This document shows, one piece after another, positions 16,673-25,516 of a DNA stretch of 47,696 nucleotides; position 1 is the first letter of the stretch; every line of letters begins with the position of its first letter. This DNA is from Candidatus Margulisiibacteriota bacterium. Lineage in GTDB: Bacteria > Margulisbacteria > WOR-1 > JAKLHX01 > JBAZKV01. The DNA lies in the NCBI GenBank assembly GCA_041650635.1, contig JBAZKV010000014.1:1-47696 (forward strand), written 5' to 3'. A program made the translations under genes and the position numbers. The notes below the pieces were generated by a model. The model searched no databases, was not told the DNA's origin, and saw only the letters and a program-made list of their open reading frames with translations.

Positions 16673-17779
16673 ATGGCCTCTATACCTCAAATATTGACCG
16701 AAGGAAGAGGCCTCTTCCCTGTCAGCGATTATGGTTACGGAAAATGGCTGAGACATCCAGGGGCAAGGATCTTTGCTCCCAATATGGGACAACCTCGCAA
16801 TCTAGTTCTCTCATCGGGCATCCCCAGACAGATAGAAAACAGCCGCTATGTGGCCGGCTGGGATTGCGTTGAATCCTCTTTTTGGCTCATGAACAGGTTA
16901 AAAGCGGACGGGTTTAGCGCCCGTTGCATTGGAGTAAGCACTCCACTATATCCTCAAGATGTTATCGTACTCTCTACCACTGGAAGCGGCATCAAACCCC
17001 TCTCCCTCACACCTGGGGTAGAGGCATCCGTCATATCAATGAAGGTAGATATCCCCGATGATCAAATCAGGCAAATGTACGGTCTACATAGATTTATTGA
17101 CTCCAAAGGTGCGGTAACCGGGGTCATGAACTCAACCCATCTGATCGAGGTCTCTCAAGGATTTCTAAAATGCGCTTTTGGCATTTATTTTGATGACCCT
17201 TCAGCATTAGAACTGTCAATAATGACCACTTTAGCGATAGAAGGCAGGCCGTTTGGCAAGCACGAGATAGTTTTCAGCAGCAAATTGAGAGACTTAGGAC
17301 AGATACAGGAAAGGATAATCAAAGGAGACACCTGTTATGAAGATATGTTCAGAATAAAGGATTGGTGGCCGATCGATGATTGCAATGCTTCCGGATTAAC
17401 TGCCCTGAGATTGAAACACACAAGAATGAAGTACATAGATACCATGGAATCAACATCAAGCCTAACTGCTTCCGAATACATTCCTCTCATCTTTTCTATT
17501 CTTGATCCGGAATGGGCATGGCAATTTTCCGGCACGGCCGCAAAAACAATTGCACAAGTACCGACTGTTAAAGAGATAGGTATTGTGGATGCGGAAAAAG
17601 CTGTTGACAGCATTAAAACAAGGATCGACAAGACTGTGCCTATTGGAACAAAAGCAGGTTTTAGGCTCACATTGTTAGAAATTAAATGTAATATCGAGGG
17701 TATCCCAACTGACCGTTTTGTCTCTTTATTGAGAGAGATGGGATTTTCAGAATCAAATGGAATATGGCATCGAGAGTAA
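16673..17779 (+). CDS. Unrecognised soluble protein with possible Cys/His catalytic pair
   Basis: The product has 368 residues, with no signal peptide or membrane segment. The segment AGWDCVESSFWLMNRLKADG (Cys65 at the start of a helix), followed by strands and later STHLIEV (His156), resembles the Cys-helix then His-strand order of transglutaminase/papain-like proteins. A third catalytic residue is not evident, so this is a weak reading. The C-terminal third is helical. Translation probably depends on the small ORF that ends 2 nt upstream. It closes the transcription unit begun at 15458. Confidence 0.5.
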   Translation: MASIPQILTEGRGLFPVSDYGYGKWLRHPGARIFAPNMGQPRNLVLSSGIPRQIENSRYVAGWDCVESSFWLMNRLKADGFSARCIGVSTPLYPQDVIVLSTTGSGIKPLSLTPGVEASVISMKVDIPDDQIRQMYGLHRFIDSKGAVTGVMNSTHLIEVSQGFLKCAFGIYFDDPSALELSIMTTLAIEGRPFGKHEIVFSSKLRDLGQIQERIIKGDTCYEDMFRIKDWWPIDDCNASGLTALRLKHTRMKYIDTMESTSSLTASEYIPLIFSILDPEWAWQFSGTAAKTIAQVPTVKEIGIVDAEKAVDSIKTRIDKTVPIGTKAGFRLTLLEIKCNIEGIPTDRFVSLLREMGFSESNGIWHRE

Positions 17780-17882
17780 GGCTTTAACAGCTCTTCGCAC
17801 ATCGCAGAAGATATTGACCCCCTTTAGTTTCGCACTCCAGAAATTATTCTGCTCACGACCTGACGGACATCTTCAACACTGT

Positions 17883-17906
17883 CAGGCATGTCCCCATACT
17901 TTCCTA
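17883..17906 (+). repeat. 24-nt direct repeat, copy 1 (upstream promoter box)
   Basis: Identical over 24 nt to 31242-31265 (core CATGTCCCCATAC). In both places it begins exactly 42 nt before the T of the TGAAAT promoter element. A shorter relative (CATGTCCGCCATACT) begins at 33950, 35 nt before the element there. Confidence 0.6.
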
Positions 17907-17924
17907 TAATTGCCCGCAAAACAT

Positions 17925-17952
17925 TGAAATCGCTGAGAATTGCCTTCGATAG
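17925..17952 (+). promoter_or_regulatory. Sigma-28-like promoter element before a six-codon ORF
   Basis: TGAAATCG at 17925, TTCGATAG at 17945-17952: GAAA-N15-TTCGATAG. Eighteen nt past the predicted start of transcription is ATG at 17977, a six-codon ORF (MTWRTG) ending at 17997. Confidence 0.5.
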
Positions 17953-17976
17953 ACTTTTATCAAAGGTAGAGGTTTT

Positions 17977-17997
17977 ATGACTTGGAGAACCGGTTAA
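17977..17997 (+). pseudogene. Six-codon remnant ORF behind a sigma-28-like promoter
   Basis: ATG at 17977 stops at TAA 17995-17997. It has GGTAGAGG upstream and the leader length typical of this promoter class, so it is probably what remains of a gene start. A regulatory leader peptide is the alternative. Confidence 0.35.
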
Positions 17998-18100
17998 TGA
18001 AAATAATCAGTTCCGAACATGATGGCGCAGTATTATTGAGGCCTACTCTTATTTGTTCAAGAGCCGGGAGCTGGGCAAACAGCATTAATGCCTCCGGCTG

Positions 18101-18128
18101 TGAAATCCTGTCTGGATCCGGTCGATAT
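18101..18128 (+). promoter_or_regulatory. Sigma-28-like promoter of the 18185-25399 operon
   Basis: TGAAATCC at 18101, GTCGATAT at 18121-18128: GAAA-N15-GTCGATAT. It leaves a leader of about 50 nt before the ATG at 18185, which has AAAGGA upstream. Confidence 0.62.
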
Positions 18129-18184
18129 ATAGGTGAAGGGGCATAACAGATGTTGGCTCTTATATTGTGGAAAGGAAATAGATA

Positions 18185-20926
18185 ATGGCGATCTCACTAT
18201 CAAGACCAGCAAGAATTCTGGGAACTATTTCCAATCACGCCATAAACTTGGGACTTGTAGGCGCCTCGGCCTTTGGCGCATATAGCGTTGCTTCCCACGA
18301 CATGACATTTAGGAATCTGGCCATAGGCACAGCATTGACTATGACCTCTGCCGCGGTTTCAAAACTAAACCTGGTAAATCCTGACAACTGGATAGCAAAA
18401 GGCATACGGTTTTTTGGCAGCTTATCTCCGCTTGCCATAGCAGGAGGCGTTGCCTACGGTTCTTATCTCTTCTATCAAGCGGACAACCAGTTCGGCAATA
18501 TTATGGATCACCTGGGGCTTTGGGGTACGATAGGAGGTTTTTCTGCTGCCGCACTGGGGATCAAATCATATTTCGGCAGGCAGTCAAAGGCATTTGAAGA
18601 GGCCTATGGCGGCCTTCAGAACCCAGGGGCAAAAGGCTGGATGAAAAGCCAGATGTACGCGGCAGGAGCAGCCCTTTTAAGCGAGGGCAATTACCTTCTT
18701 GCCCGTTTAATGCTCCTTTCTTCTTCAATAATGTATATGGGCAAGAATCTGGCTGAACGAGCCATGGCCGCGATGCCGGAATCACTTACCGGCCACGGCG
18801 CGGCATTGGATACTATCTCGAGTGTAGGATTTGCGGCTCTTCCCATTGCTCTGCCGGCCATCGGTTTTGCCGCTGCCTGGGCATTAAGAAGCAAAGGTGT
18901 TTCTTTTGATGAACCCGGCACAAAACAATACAGACAGCGCAGAAATCTGCAGATCTGGACTCCTCTGGCAGGGATAGCCGCCGGGACCGCACTTGCCGGC
19001 GCACAAGCCTATTTAACCGGTCATCCCGAACTTATGCAAACATATGGCATCTTTTGGGCTTCTATGATGTACTTCTTTGTCGCCGAACTGCACAGCGAAG
19101 GCGCTGCCATGAACACCAATAGGGGCGGTCTTATGGGTCCGAGGTCAAACCCCAGGGTCGTAATGAGCGAGGAACAAATGGCCGTCCATTTAAGGGATGT
19201 GGTGGTGGCTTATAAGAGGGCCGGCATGGGAGCAAAAGAAATCTCCTGGGGGATCCTATTCAACGGCTTGATCGGAGTCGCAAACTGCACAACATTTTAT
19301 TTTTGCGACAGCCCCATGTTCACGCAAGCCCCTGTTGACGATTTTAACTTGGTAAGAACCCATATTGCTCATGTCAACGGACTAAAGCAGAACATTTTTG
19401 ATGCCATCTATGCTCCTGTCAGAGCAAGTATTGACGGGTCCGCCCCCATCGAGGGAAGATATAATTCATTGATACAAGGGCTTAATGCAGCGGCTGAGCG
19501 TCTAAAGACTTATGCCTTCGAGATCGATCGTGAGTTTTCGGATCCTTCTGTCACAAGACAGATATTAACTCCGGGCGTGACTTTTGACCCCGTAGAAAGG
19601 GAATATATAAGAGCAAACATTAACAGGATCCTTGCCAAAGCGGCGGAGCTCGAGGCAAAGGCAAATGCGCTGCAGGCCAAGATATCAGAAGGCTGGATGT
19701 CCGAAGATGACCTGCATGACGAATGGAAATCCGTGCTGGACGAATACAATCCAGAAAAAACTCCGATCATTCCTCATGCCAGGAAAGCCGTCAGGGGAGA
19801 CCCTCACGATGTTCAAAAAGGCCAAAATGTGGATTCTTTAAACTTATTTTATGGCCGGACTTTGTATACATTTGAAACTGACGAGGAACTATCCCCGACT
19901 TATTCCGGAGCTCCTACTCTTGACCTCATATGCGGGACTTATAAACGCGTGCCAAATCCTTGTCACAGATATGATGCCCCCGCCGGTTCATTTGAAGCAT
20001 CCGAATACATTTGGATCGAGGATTTTATAGGGCTTGCCCCCGAACAGGTATCTAATCCATCCACACATCCCACAATAGAGCGGGTCGATAACACACCTGC
20101 AGCTGGAGAGGGATTCAGATCTGTATCTACAGGCGGGGTAATAACTGTAAGATTGCTAGGGATGGATTATGAAGTTCCCTTGGACAGAGTATTTTACCAA
20201 AGCGACAGTTCTAAAGGACAGTCCGCCGCCCCCGCAATAAAAGACCTTATTGCGAAGGACGGGAGCACATTGCCTTATACGGCAACAGGCACTTTTAGGC
20301 ACGGAGAAACTGTTTGTTTGCCTCAATATGAACATTCTACGATCGTTGACAAAAATGATGTTATGCTGAACCGGCCTTCCGTGGCAATGCTAGAAAGCGC
20401 CAGAGAGTGTTCGCCGGTCGATTTTGCTCAGGTCTATTGGGATTATCCATGGGGCACTGCTCCTGCGGTCCCGGGTGGAAGTACCGAATCGGTAATTGAT
20501 GCCAACATCATGCTTAAAAGAGGGGGCCGTTTGATCCCGTATCAATTCGAAAGGACAATACTGGGGAAATATGCTAACGAAGTTCATGGATTGAATGTTA
20601 GCAATTGCCGATTCTTGGGTTGTTCTGTGCAAATAGAACCAACAGACACTATTGCCGGAGTAAGCATCAGGTATGAACAAGGAAACAGAGAGATCGAGGT
20701 CCCTCTGAGGAGATCGTTCTGGCCAAAATACATTGATGTTTTAGTTTCTGTAGATGATGACTCTTCGGTCACACAGAATCCGGATGGCTCAAGAACTATC
20801 AGGTGTGATGGCTCGGACTTCCCCGGGGTACAAGGCAATCCCTGGTTTATCAAGACGGTTTCTGATGATGGCAGCATTAGCTTTGAGTTGGGCAGAGGGG
20901 ACAGAGCCTCCTGGAGAAACAGATGA
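18185..20926 (+). CDS. Unrecognised 913-residue polytopic membrane protein
   Basis: The first 310 residues contain about eight hydrophobic segments. They are followed by a large soluble part with a short coiled coil (AAELEAKANALQAKI, near 485-500). Its last 350 residues are beta-rich with repeated Cys, Pro and Tyr. I recognise no family. The N-terminus (MAISLSRPARILGTISNHA) is an amphipathic basic helix without a cleavage site. It is transcribed with the next two genes, 19 and 11 nt apart, all without their own promoter element. The pairing with the similarly large protein downstream suggests two subunits of one membrane complex. Confidence 0.6.
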   Translation: MAISLSRPARILGTISNHAINLGLVGASAFGAYSVASHDMTFRNLAIGTALTMTSAAVSKLNLVNPDNWIAKGIRFFGSLSPLAIAGGVAYGSYLFYQADNQFGNIMDHLGLWGTIGGFSAAALGIKSYFGRQSKAFEEAYGGLQNPGAKGWMKSQMYAAGAALLSEGNYLLARLMLLSSSIMYMGKNLAERAMAAMPESLTGHGAALDTISSVGFAALPIALPAIGFAAAWALRSKGVSFDEPGTKQYRQRRNLQIWTPLAGIAAGTALAGAQAYLTGHPELMQTYGIFWASMMYFFVAELHSEGAAMNTNRGGLMGPRSNPRVVMSEEQMAVHLRDVVVAYKRAGMGAKEISWGILFNGLIGVANCTTFYFCDSPMFTQAPVDDFNLVRTHIAHVNGLKQNIFDAIYAPVRASIDGSAPIEGRYNSLIQGLNAAAERLKTYAFEIDREFSDPSVTRQILTPGVTFDPVEREYIRANINRILAKAAELEAKANALQAKISEGWMSEDDLHDEWKSVLDEYNPEKTPIIPHARKAVRGDPHDVQKGQNVDSLNLFYGRTLYTFETDEELSPTYSGAPTLDLICGTYKRVPNPCHRYDAPAGSFEASEYIWIEDFIGLAPEQVSNPSTHPTIERVDNTPAAGEGFRSVSTGGVITVRLLGMDYEVPLDRVFYQSDSSKGQSAAPAIKDLIAKDGSTLPYTATGTFRHGETVCLPQYEHSTIVDKNDVMLNRPSVAMLESARECSPVDFAQVYWDYPWGTAPAVPGGSTESVIDANIMLKRGGRLIPYQFERTILGKYANEVHGLNVSNCRFLGCSVQIEPTDTIAGVSIRYEQGNREIEVPLRRSFWPKYIDVLVSVDDDSSVTQNPDGSRTIRCDGSDFPGVQGNPWFIKTVSDDGSISFELGRGDRASWRNR

Positions 20927-20945
20927 TCGAAAGAGGTAAAATATC

Positions 20946-23570
20946 ATGGCTCCTCTATTAGAACGGGCCTCATTACCGGTAGCAAGGACTTTTTCGTTCA
21001 GCCGCGGCTGGCTGAGTAATTTAGGTATTTCTCCGTCAGGATTATCGTCTTTAAGGATAAATTGTGTCGATAATCGCGGCATCGCTTACATTACCCCGGA
21101 CGGCAGATTTTCTCCAAATTATGAGAGCGGAGCAAGATTGCTTAACTGGTCGCAAAATGTCGGATTGATAGCCGGAGATCCGCAAAACCGGGTTGTCGAA
21201 CTTCCTGTTCTGGGGCATGGGATCCATAATGCCTTTACCGGTATGGGCAATATCTGGAGGGATAATTGGCTTCTTAGGGGAATATCAAGCATCTCTCAAT
21301 GGTTCGGACAGCGCTTGCCTATTAATCAGCAATTCCACGCCTCAAATGTGATAGAAATTTGCCAGCATCCTACGGATATGTCAAAACTGCTTGTTTTTGA
21401 AAGGCGCCCTTCTACAGTAAGTCAGAATCCGATCGATACTTCTAAGTACTTTTATCGCGTACTTCCGGACAAAATGGACGAAGCAACAAGAGAAGCCTTC
21501 GACAAAATACTGGATTTTGGAGCCGTGACCCGGGTTAGAATAACAGAAGACCGATCAGTTGAAATAACCTATATGCCTCCTTCGGCCACAAGCCCGACAA
21601 CAGTGTCCTTGCCTGGAAGTTGTTTTGCAGATAACTTTGGAAGGGCTCTCCTGGACAATCCGAATACAGGCATGGAAAATTCGTATGATGTATATCAAAG
21701 GGACTCCTACACATCGAGCACGGAGGTTTTTCGCCCGGCAATAGGTCATTATGGAGGTACTCTTCAGCTTTGTGTCCACCGAGTACATGCATACGAGATA
21801 GATAAACCCGGGGCGATCGGGGGAGTTGATCTTTCTGCACCCGACCTCCAGATATTGCCGTCTTCGGCTTATTCGGCCATAGAAGTTTCTTTGCCGGGCA
21901 GCGACCAGCCGCAATGGATACCCCTGTTCGAAAGACTGGGAAATGCCGAAGGTGTAAATCTTGATCTTAGCGGAGTTCTTCCGACCCGCATTCTTTCTAC
22001 AGTTGACACCCAGAACAGAATAGGAAACCTTGGAACGATACTTTTTCAGTTAAGGGACCTGTATTTTTACGGTTCAGCGCTGTATGCCGGCTTCAGGACC
22101 GAACAGAGATACGGAAACCATTTCGGGCTTAATTTTTTCAAAGGTCTGGATTTTTCGGGCATCTGCGCCGGCAGGTCATTTACAGAATGGGCCGGCAGGA
22201 TGTTCCGGTCCCCGTACAGGAACTTGCTTGAGACCAACAGCCCGCACTATAGCAAGTTAATGCTTTATGGCCATCAGGTCGAAGCGCCGGGGGTCGGCGA
22301 GGACCATCAGGGAAGGACCAAGGCAAAACTTGAAGGTACGGACATGCTTGTCACAAACGATCCCACAACTTCTATAATGGCCGCCGAAGGAAATGCCGCT
22401 CCCAGCGGCATTGGCCCAAACGAAAATCAGGATTGCAATCGCTACAATTTGAGCGAAGTTCTTGGTTATGTTGTGGAAAGATTTTCATCAATGGATATTA
22501 TCAGGGGAGGATTGCTAAAAGTTGATCAAAAGTTCACTACATGGGGCGATGTTATGCAGACAATGGCGCTCAGGTACTGGTATAAATGGCCCTTTGCGGA
22601 AACCCTTAAACTCTTGGCTGCTCCTTCATTTCTATTGTCTGCGGCCTTTCTGCCGTTCCTGCCCGTTGACAGAGAAGTTTTTATCTGGGCCTGGAGCGCA
22701 TTAACAGCAACTTCTCTGGTTAATTATTCCCTGCAATGGAAAAGCATGGGGCTTTCCCCTATACTCGGGCTCTGGAATTACCCGATATTGGAAAGAAGCA
22801 AGATATTTTCGTACACCACTACTGCATTGACCCAATTTTATGATCGTTTTCAATATGCCAAATTTATCATGACTTCCGCTGGAAGGGGCGGAGTTGTAAA
22901 ACTTTCCAACCGGGTCACAACAGCGGCTCTGGCCGGCTTGTCTGGATTTGCTTCTGCTGTAGCAGTTAATGATGTTTTATCCGGCAGACTGACCCAGATG
23001 GACGAATCCATGTATACCTGGGCATTTATGGTCAATCTCGTGTTCTGCAGCCTTCAAGCTGTTCAGCTTGGAGTGGCATCATCGTTTCTCATTCAAGCAA
23101 GTGAAGGAAAAGTCCGTCAATACACCTTAGAAGAATATGATGGTACGACCCCCTCGGAAGGAGCCATGCCTGCCGATGCCAAAATTTTAGCGGATTGCAT
23201 ATCAAGATTAAGGAATAGCAAAGACAGTCTTGGATACGATGAACTCTTCGAAATAAGAGCCGGTCTTCTTACTTTGGCCAGAAACATTGGAGCCGTCGAC
23301 AAAGTGGGGAGGGCACGCCTTGAGCCGGACAACCCATACGGAGAAGTAGCAAATAAGATTTTCTCGGCCTATTCGGCAACAGAGGCCTTGATCTGTGTGA
23401 AGGCAAGCAGAGAACTCGCGCATCCCTCTACCAGAGATGCGGCTTTCGAGAGCCTGAAAAGGATACTGGAAGGAACCGAATACATTCTTGATGCGCCGGA
23501 ACCTGCGACAAGGGATTTTGTCGTCAGGAACACTGCCTCAAGACTCTACAGGCAGTACAGGGATCGGTAG
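20946..23570 (+). CDS. Unrecognised 874-residue membrane protein, distant GT2-synthase-like features
   Basis: An N-terminal soluble part (1-540) precedes about five membrane segments (550-730) and a helical C-terminal tail. The order GVGEDHQG (Glu452, Asp453), then QTMALRYWYKWPF (from Gln538), then hydrophobic helices, then FIMTSAGRGG recalls the end of processive GT2 synthases (ED, QxxRW, TM helices). The match is loose: QxxRW is not exact and I cannot place the earlier Asp motifs. Treat glycosyltransferase as a hypothesis. It lies 19 nt after the gene at 18185 and 11 nt before the gene at 23582. Nucleotide-sugar enzyme genes at 39912 and 46010 carry, or are cotranscribed from, the same promoter type. 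Confidence 0.5.
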   Translation: MAPLLERASLPVARTFSFSRGWLSNLGISPSGLSSLRINCVDNRGIAYITPDGRFSPNYESGARLLNWSQNVGLIAGDPQNRVVELPVLGHGIHNAFTGMGNIWRDNWLLRGISSISQWFGQRLPINQQFHASNVIEICQHPTDMSKLLVFERRPSTVSQNPIDTSKYFYRVLPDKMDEATREAFDKILDFGAVTRVRITEDRSVEITYMPPSATSPTTVSLPGSCFADNFGRALLDNPNTGMENSYDVYQRDSYTSSTEVFRPAIGHYGGTLQLCVHRVHAYEIDKPGAIGGVDLSAPDLQILPSSAYSAIEVSLPGSDQPQWIPLFERLGNAEGVNLDLSGVLPTRILSTVDTQNRIGNLGTILFQLRDLYFYGSALYAGFRTEQRYGNHFGLNFFKGLDFSGICAGRSFTEWAGRMFRSPYRNLLETNSPHYSKLMLYGHQVEAPGVGEDHQGRTKAKLEGTDMLVTNDPTTSIMAAEGNAAPSGIGPNENQDCNRYNLSEVLGYVVERFSSMDIIRGGLLKVDQKFTTWGDVMQTMALRYWYKWPFAETLKLLAAPSFLLSAAFLPFLPVDREVFIWAWSALTATSLVNYSLQWKSMGLSPILGLWNYPILERSKIFSYTTTALTQFYDRFQYAKFIMTSAGRGGVVKLSNRVTTAALAGLSGFASAVAVNDVLSGRLTQMDESMYTWAFMVNLVFCSLQAVQLGVASSFLIQASEGKVRQYTLEEYDGTTPSEGAMPADAKILADCISRLRNSKDSLGYDELFEIRAGLLTLARNIGAVDKVGRARLEPDNPYGEVANKIFSAYSATEALICVKASRELAHPSTRDAAFESLKRILEGTEYILDAPEPATRDFVVRNTASRLYRQYRDR

Positions 23571-23581
23571 GAGGAATAACC

Positions 23582-25399
23582 ATGGCAACTAGCGGAATAT
23601 CGGGGATCAGCTCCTGGAGCAGGGCCCACATTGCACCCTACATCAACAGATCAGTGCTCTTAACAGGACTTAAGGTCGGGCTTCCGGCAGCAGCTGCCGG
23701 ATACGCGGGTTATCAGGCCTTTGAACACGCGCCTTTAATGCTTTATGCCGGGACCACTGCTGTTGCCTGGGGAACAAAGATGGTAATGTCAATGTATGAT
23801 CTTCCGCAATATGACGGCAAACCCATACAAAGATTTTCCCGGATCACGCGGAGCATAATTTCAAACCTGATACTTCCGTTAGGCATAGGATCCATATTGG
23901 GACATGAAACCGGAATGCTCTTAAATTTGTATCCTCAGCTTGAATCCGCATATTTGTCTTCGGTCAAACCGGGGCTGTTTGCTGTTGGCTCGGGGCTTGC
24001 CTTAACCTCTTTGCCGTTTTTTATCGCAAAGGGTATTATCAGATTTATTAGAAAAGACAGCACTCCTGGATTTTCAATATCTAACAATTTGGGCCGCTGG
24101 GGCAGTTTGCTGATAAGCCTTGGCCTTCTGTCTTTGGGCTTTTCCGTGGCCTCTTTTTTATCCATAGGACACAATCACCAAGTTAACAATGCCGTAAGAA
24201 TGCAACATGAAATCATTTTTAGCCCTGGGAACGATACTAGGGGAATGCTTCCCTCTCATACTAACAGCCCTCGTATAATAATGGACTCCGAGATAGCTGA
24301 AATAAAAGCAGGTCTTGGCAATAGATTGCTTGCGCATGAAGGCAGAAGAGACGCTCAACTTTTACTCTCCCTCCGGACAGCTCAGGATTTTATCGCTATC
24401 GGTGACATGGAAAACGCTATTAAATGGGGAAAAAGAATAACAGAATTCCCTTATTCCGGTTCTACCGAATTGCCAAATTTTTATCACGAAGCTACATTCA
24501 TAATTGCTGATGCCCAAAAGAACATCGGACAAACAAATATGGACAAAGAGGACTTTCTTTCCGCTGTCCAGAGTCTTCAGCATGGTCTTGAAAGACTCAA
24601 AGGACTTGAGACCGGATATAAAAGCAAATATTGCATGGAAATCCTGTCAATCGCAGCACTCCACAGGCAACTGTTCGGCTCTGATATTTTAGCCTCTGAT
24701 ACACAACCTGGATCCTATCAGTATTACCTGGACGGAGCTACAGCATTATTCAATTCACATGAGGGAGGATTTGATGACAATTTTATTGCTCTCAGAAGCA
24801 TGTTGTCTTTTGCTGAATATTCCACCTGCTCAAACGATTTCGAGTCGGCCTTAAACAAATACAATACGGTAATAGCACTTGTAAAACTTTTCTCTGGAAA
24901 AGAATTGACCGAAGAGGAAAATCAATTAGCCGGCAAATATGTAAATATGAGCAGATATAGAATAGAAGTTAGCATTAGAGAAGTTCTGGAAAGAGACCAA
25001 TTTGATGCTTCACTTCTCCAGATATTTGAGGCAAGAGCCTATGTTGGCAAAGCGCGACTACACATGCAACAGAGCGCAACCCTTAATGGAACGGAAAAAG
25101 TCGAGCAGATATCCTTGGCTGTCAACTTATATAAAGACGCGTTGTCGATTATGACATTAATAAAGGCTTCTTCAAATTCCGATTTCTACCGCACTTCCAA
25201 GTGGGAGGAACGTCAATTATATTTCATGATTCTGGCAGAAACAGCAGAAAGCATGACAGCAGTCTACAGGGCTACTGGGGATAACACTCTTAGAACCCTT
25301 GCCCTAAAATATTCCGAAGAAATCAGATCTTATTACGAAACTACACATGATGAGATTGTTAAAGGACCCTATTTAAAAGCTAAGAATTTGGGGATTTGA
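23582..25399 (+). CDS. Unrecognised membrane protein with TPR-like C-terminal domain
   Basis: The product has 605 residues. GGAGGAAT lies 6 nt before the ATG. Residues of about 25-205 hold five or six hydrophobic segments (for example ILPLGIGSILGHETGMLLN). Residues 215-605 are paired amphipathic helices of the TPR type (MENAIKWGKRI, ALNKYNTVIALVKLF, VNLYKDALSIM). It is paralogous in plan and partly in sequence to the protein at 25517 (PLGIGSILG versus PLGLGGVLG). The soluble half probably acts as a protein-interaction scaffold, on a side of the membrane I cannot fix. Confidence 0.6.
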   Translation: MATSGISGISSWSRAHIAPYINRSVLLTGLKVGLPAAAAGYAGYQAFEHAPLMLYAGTTAVAWGTKMVMSMYDLPQYDGKPIQRFSRITRSIISNLILPLGIGSILGHETGMLLNLYPQLESAYLSSVKPGLFAVGSGLALTSLPFFIAKGIIRFIRKDSTPGFSISNNLGRWGSLLISLGLLSLGFSVASFLSIGHNHQVNNAVRMQHEIIFSPGNDTRGMLPSHTNSPRIIMDSEIAEIKAGLGNRLLAHEGRRDAQLLLSLRTAQDFIAIGDMENAIKWGKRITEFPYSGSTELPNFYHEATFIIADAQKNIGQTNMDKEDFLSAVQSLQHGLERLKGLETGYKSKYCMEILSIAALHRQLFGSDILASDTQPGSYQYYLDGATALFNSHEGGFDDNFIALRSMLSFAEYSTCSNDFESALNKYNTVIALVKLFSGKELTEEENQLAGKYVNMSRYRIEVSIREVLERDQFDASLLQIFEARAYVGKARLHMQQSATLNGTEKVEQISLAVNLYKDALSIMTLIKASSNSDFYRTSKWEERQLYFMILAETAESMTAVYRATGDNTLRTLALKYSEEIRSYYETTHDEIVKGPYLKAKNLGI

Positions 25400-25436
25400 G
25401 CTTTCCAATGACAAACATTCTTGGGCTTCCATTAAG

Positions 25437-25464
25437 TGAAATCCAAGCATAAATGTAGCGATAT
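25437..25464 (+). promoter_or_regulatory. Sigma-28-like promoter of the gene at 25517
   Basis: TGAAATCC at 25437, AGCGATAT at 25457-25464: GAAA-N15-AGCGATAT. A GTG at 25436 that could open the reading frame is part of this -35 box, so it is unlikely to be a start codon. Confidence 0.6.
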
Positions 25465-25516
25465 ACATATAGCAGAGGAAGAGAAGGCCGAGCAACCGGG
25501 TTTTTGGGAGTCAACA

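Larger units (their letters stand above)
17780..18184 (+). other. 405-nt intergenic region with two sigma-28-like promoters and a repeated upstream box
   Basis: No substantial gene is seen. The region holds a 24-nt block (17883-17906) repeated at 31242, a promoter element at 17925-17952 followed by a six-codon ORF at 17977, and a second promoter element at 18101-18128 that reads into the gene at 18185. It looks like the remains of a lost gene start upstream of a working one. Confidence 0.6.

Noticed and set aside
17335..17802. 155-residue minus-strand gene
   Set aside because: It is a reverse-frame shadow of the 16673 gene with no ribosome-binding site or promoter.
25436..25516. GTG start extending the 25517 protein by 27 residues
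   Set aside because: No ribosome-binding site, and the GTG is part of the -35 box of a promoter whose -10 lies downstream at 25457-25464.
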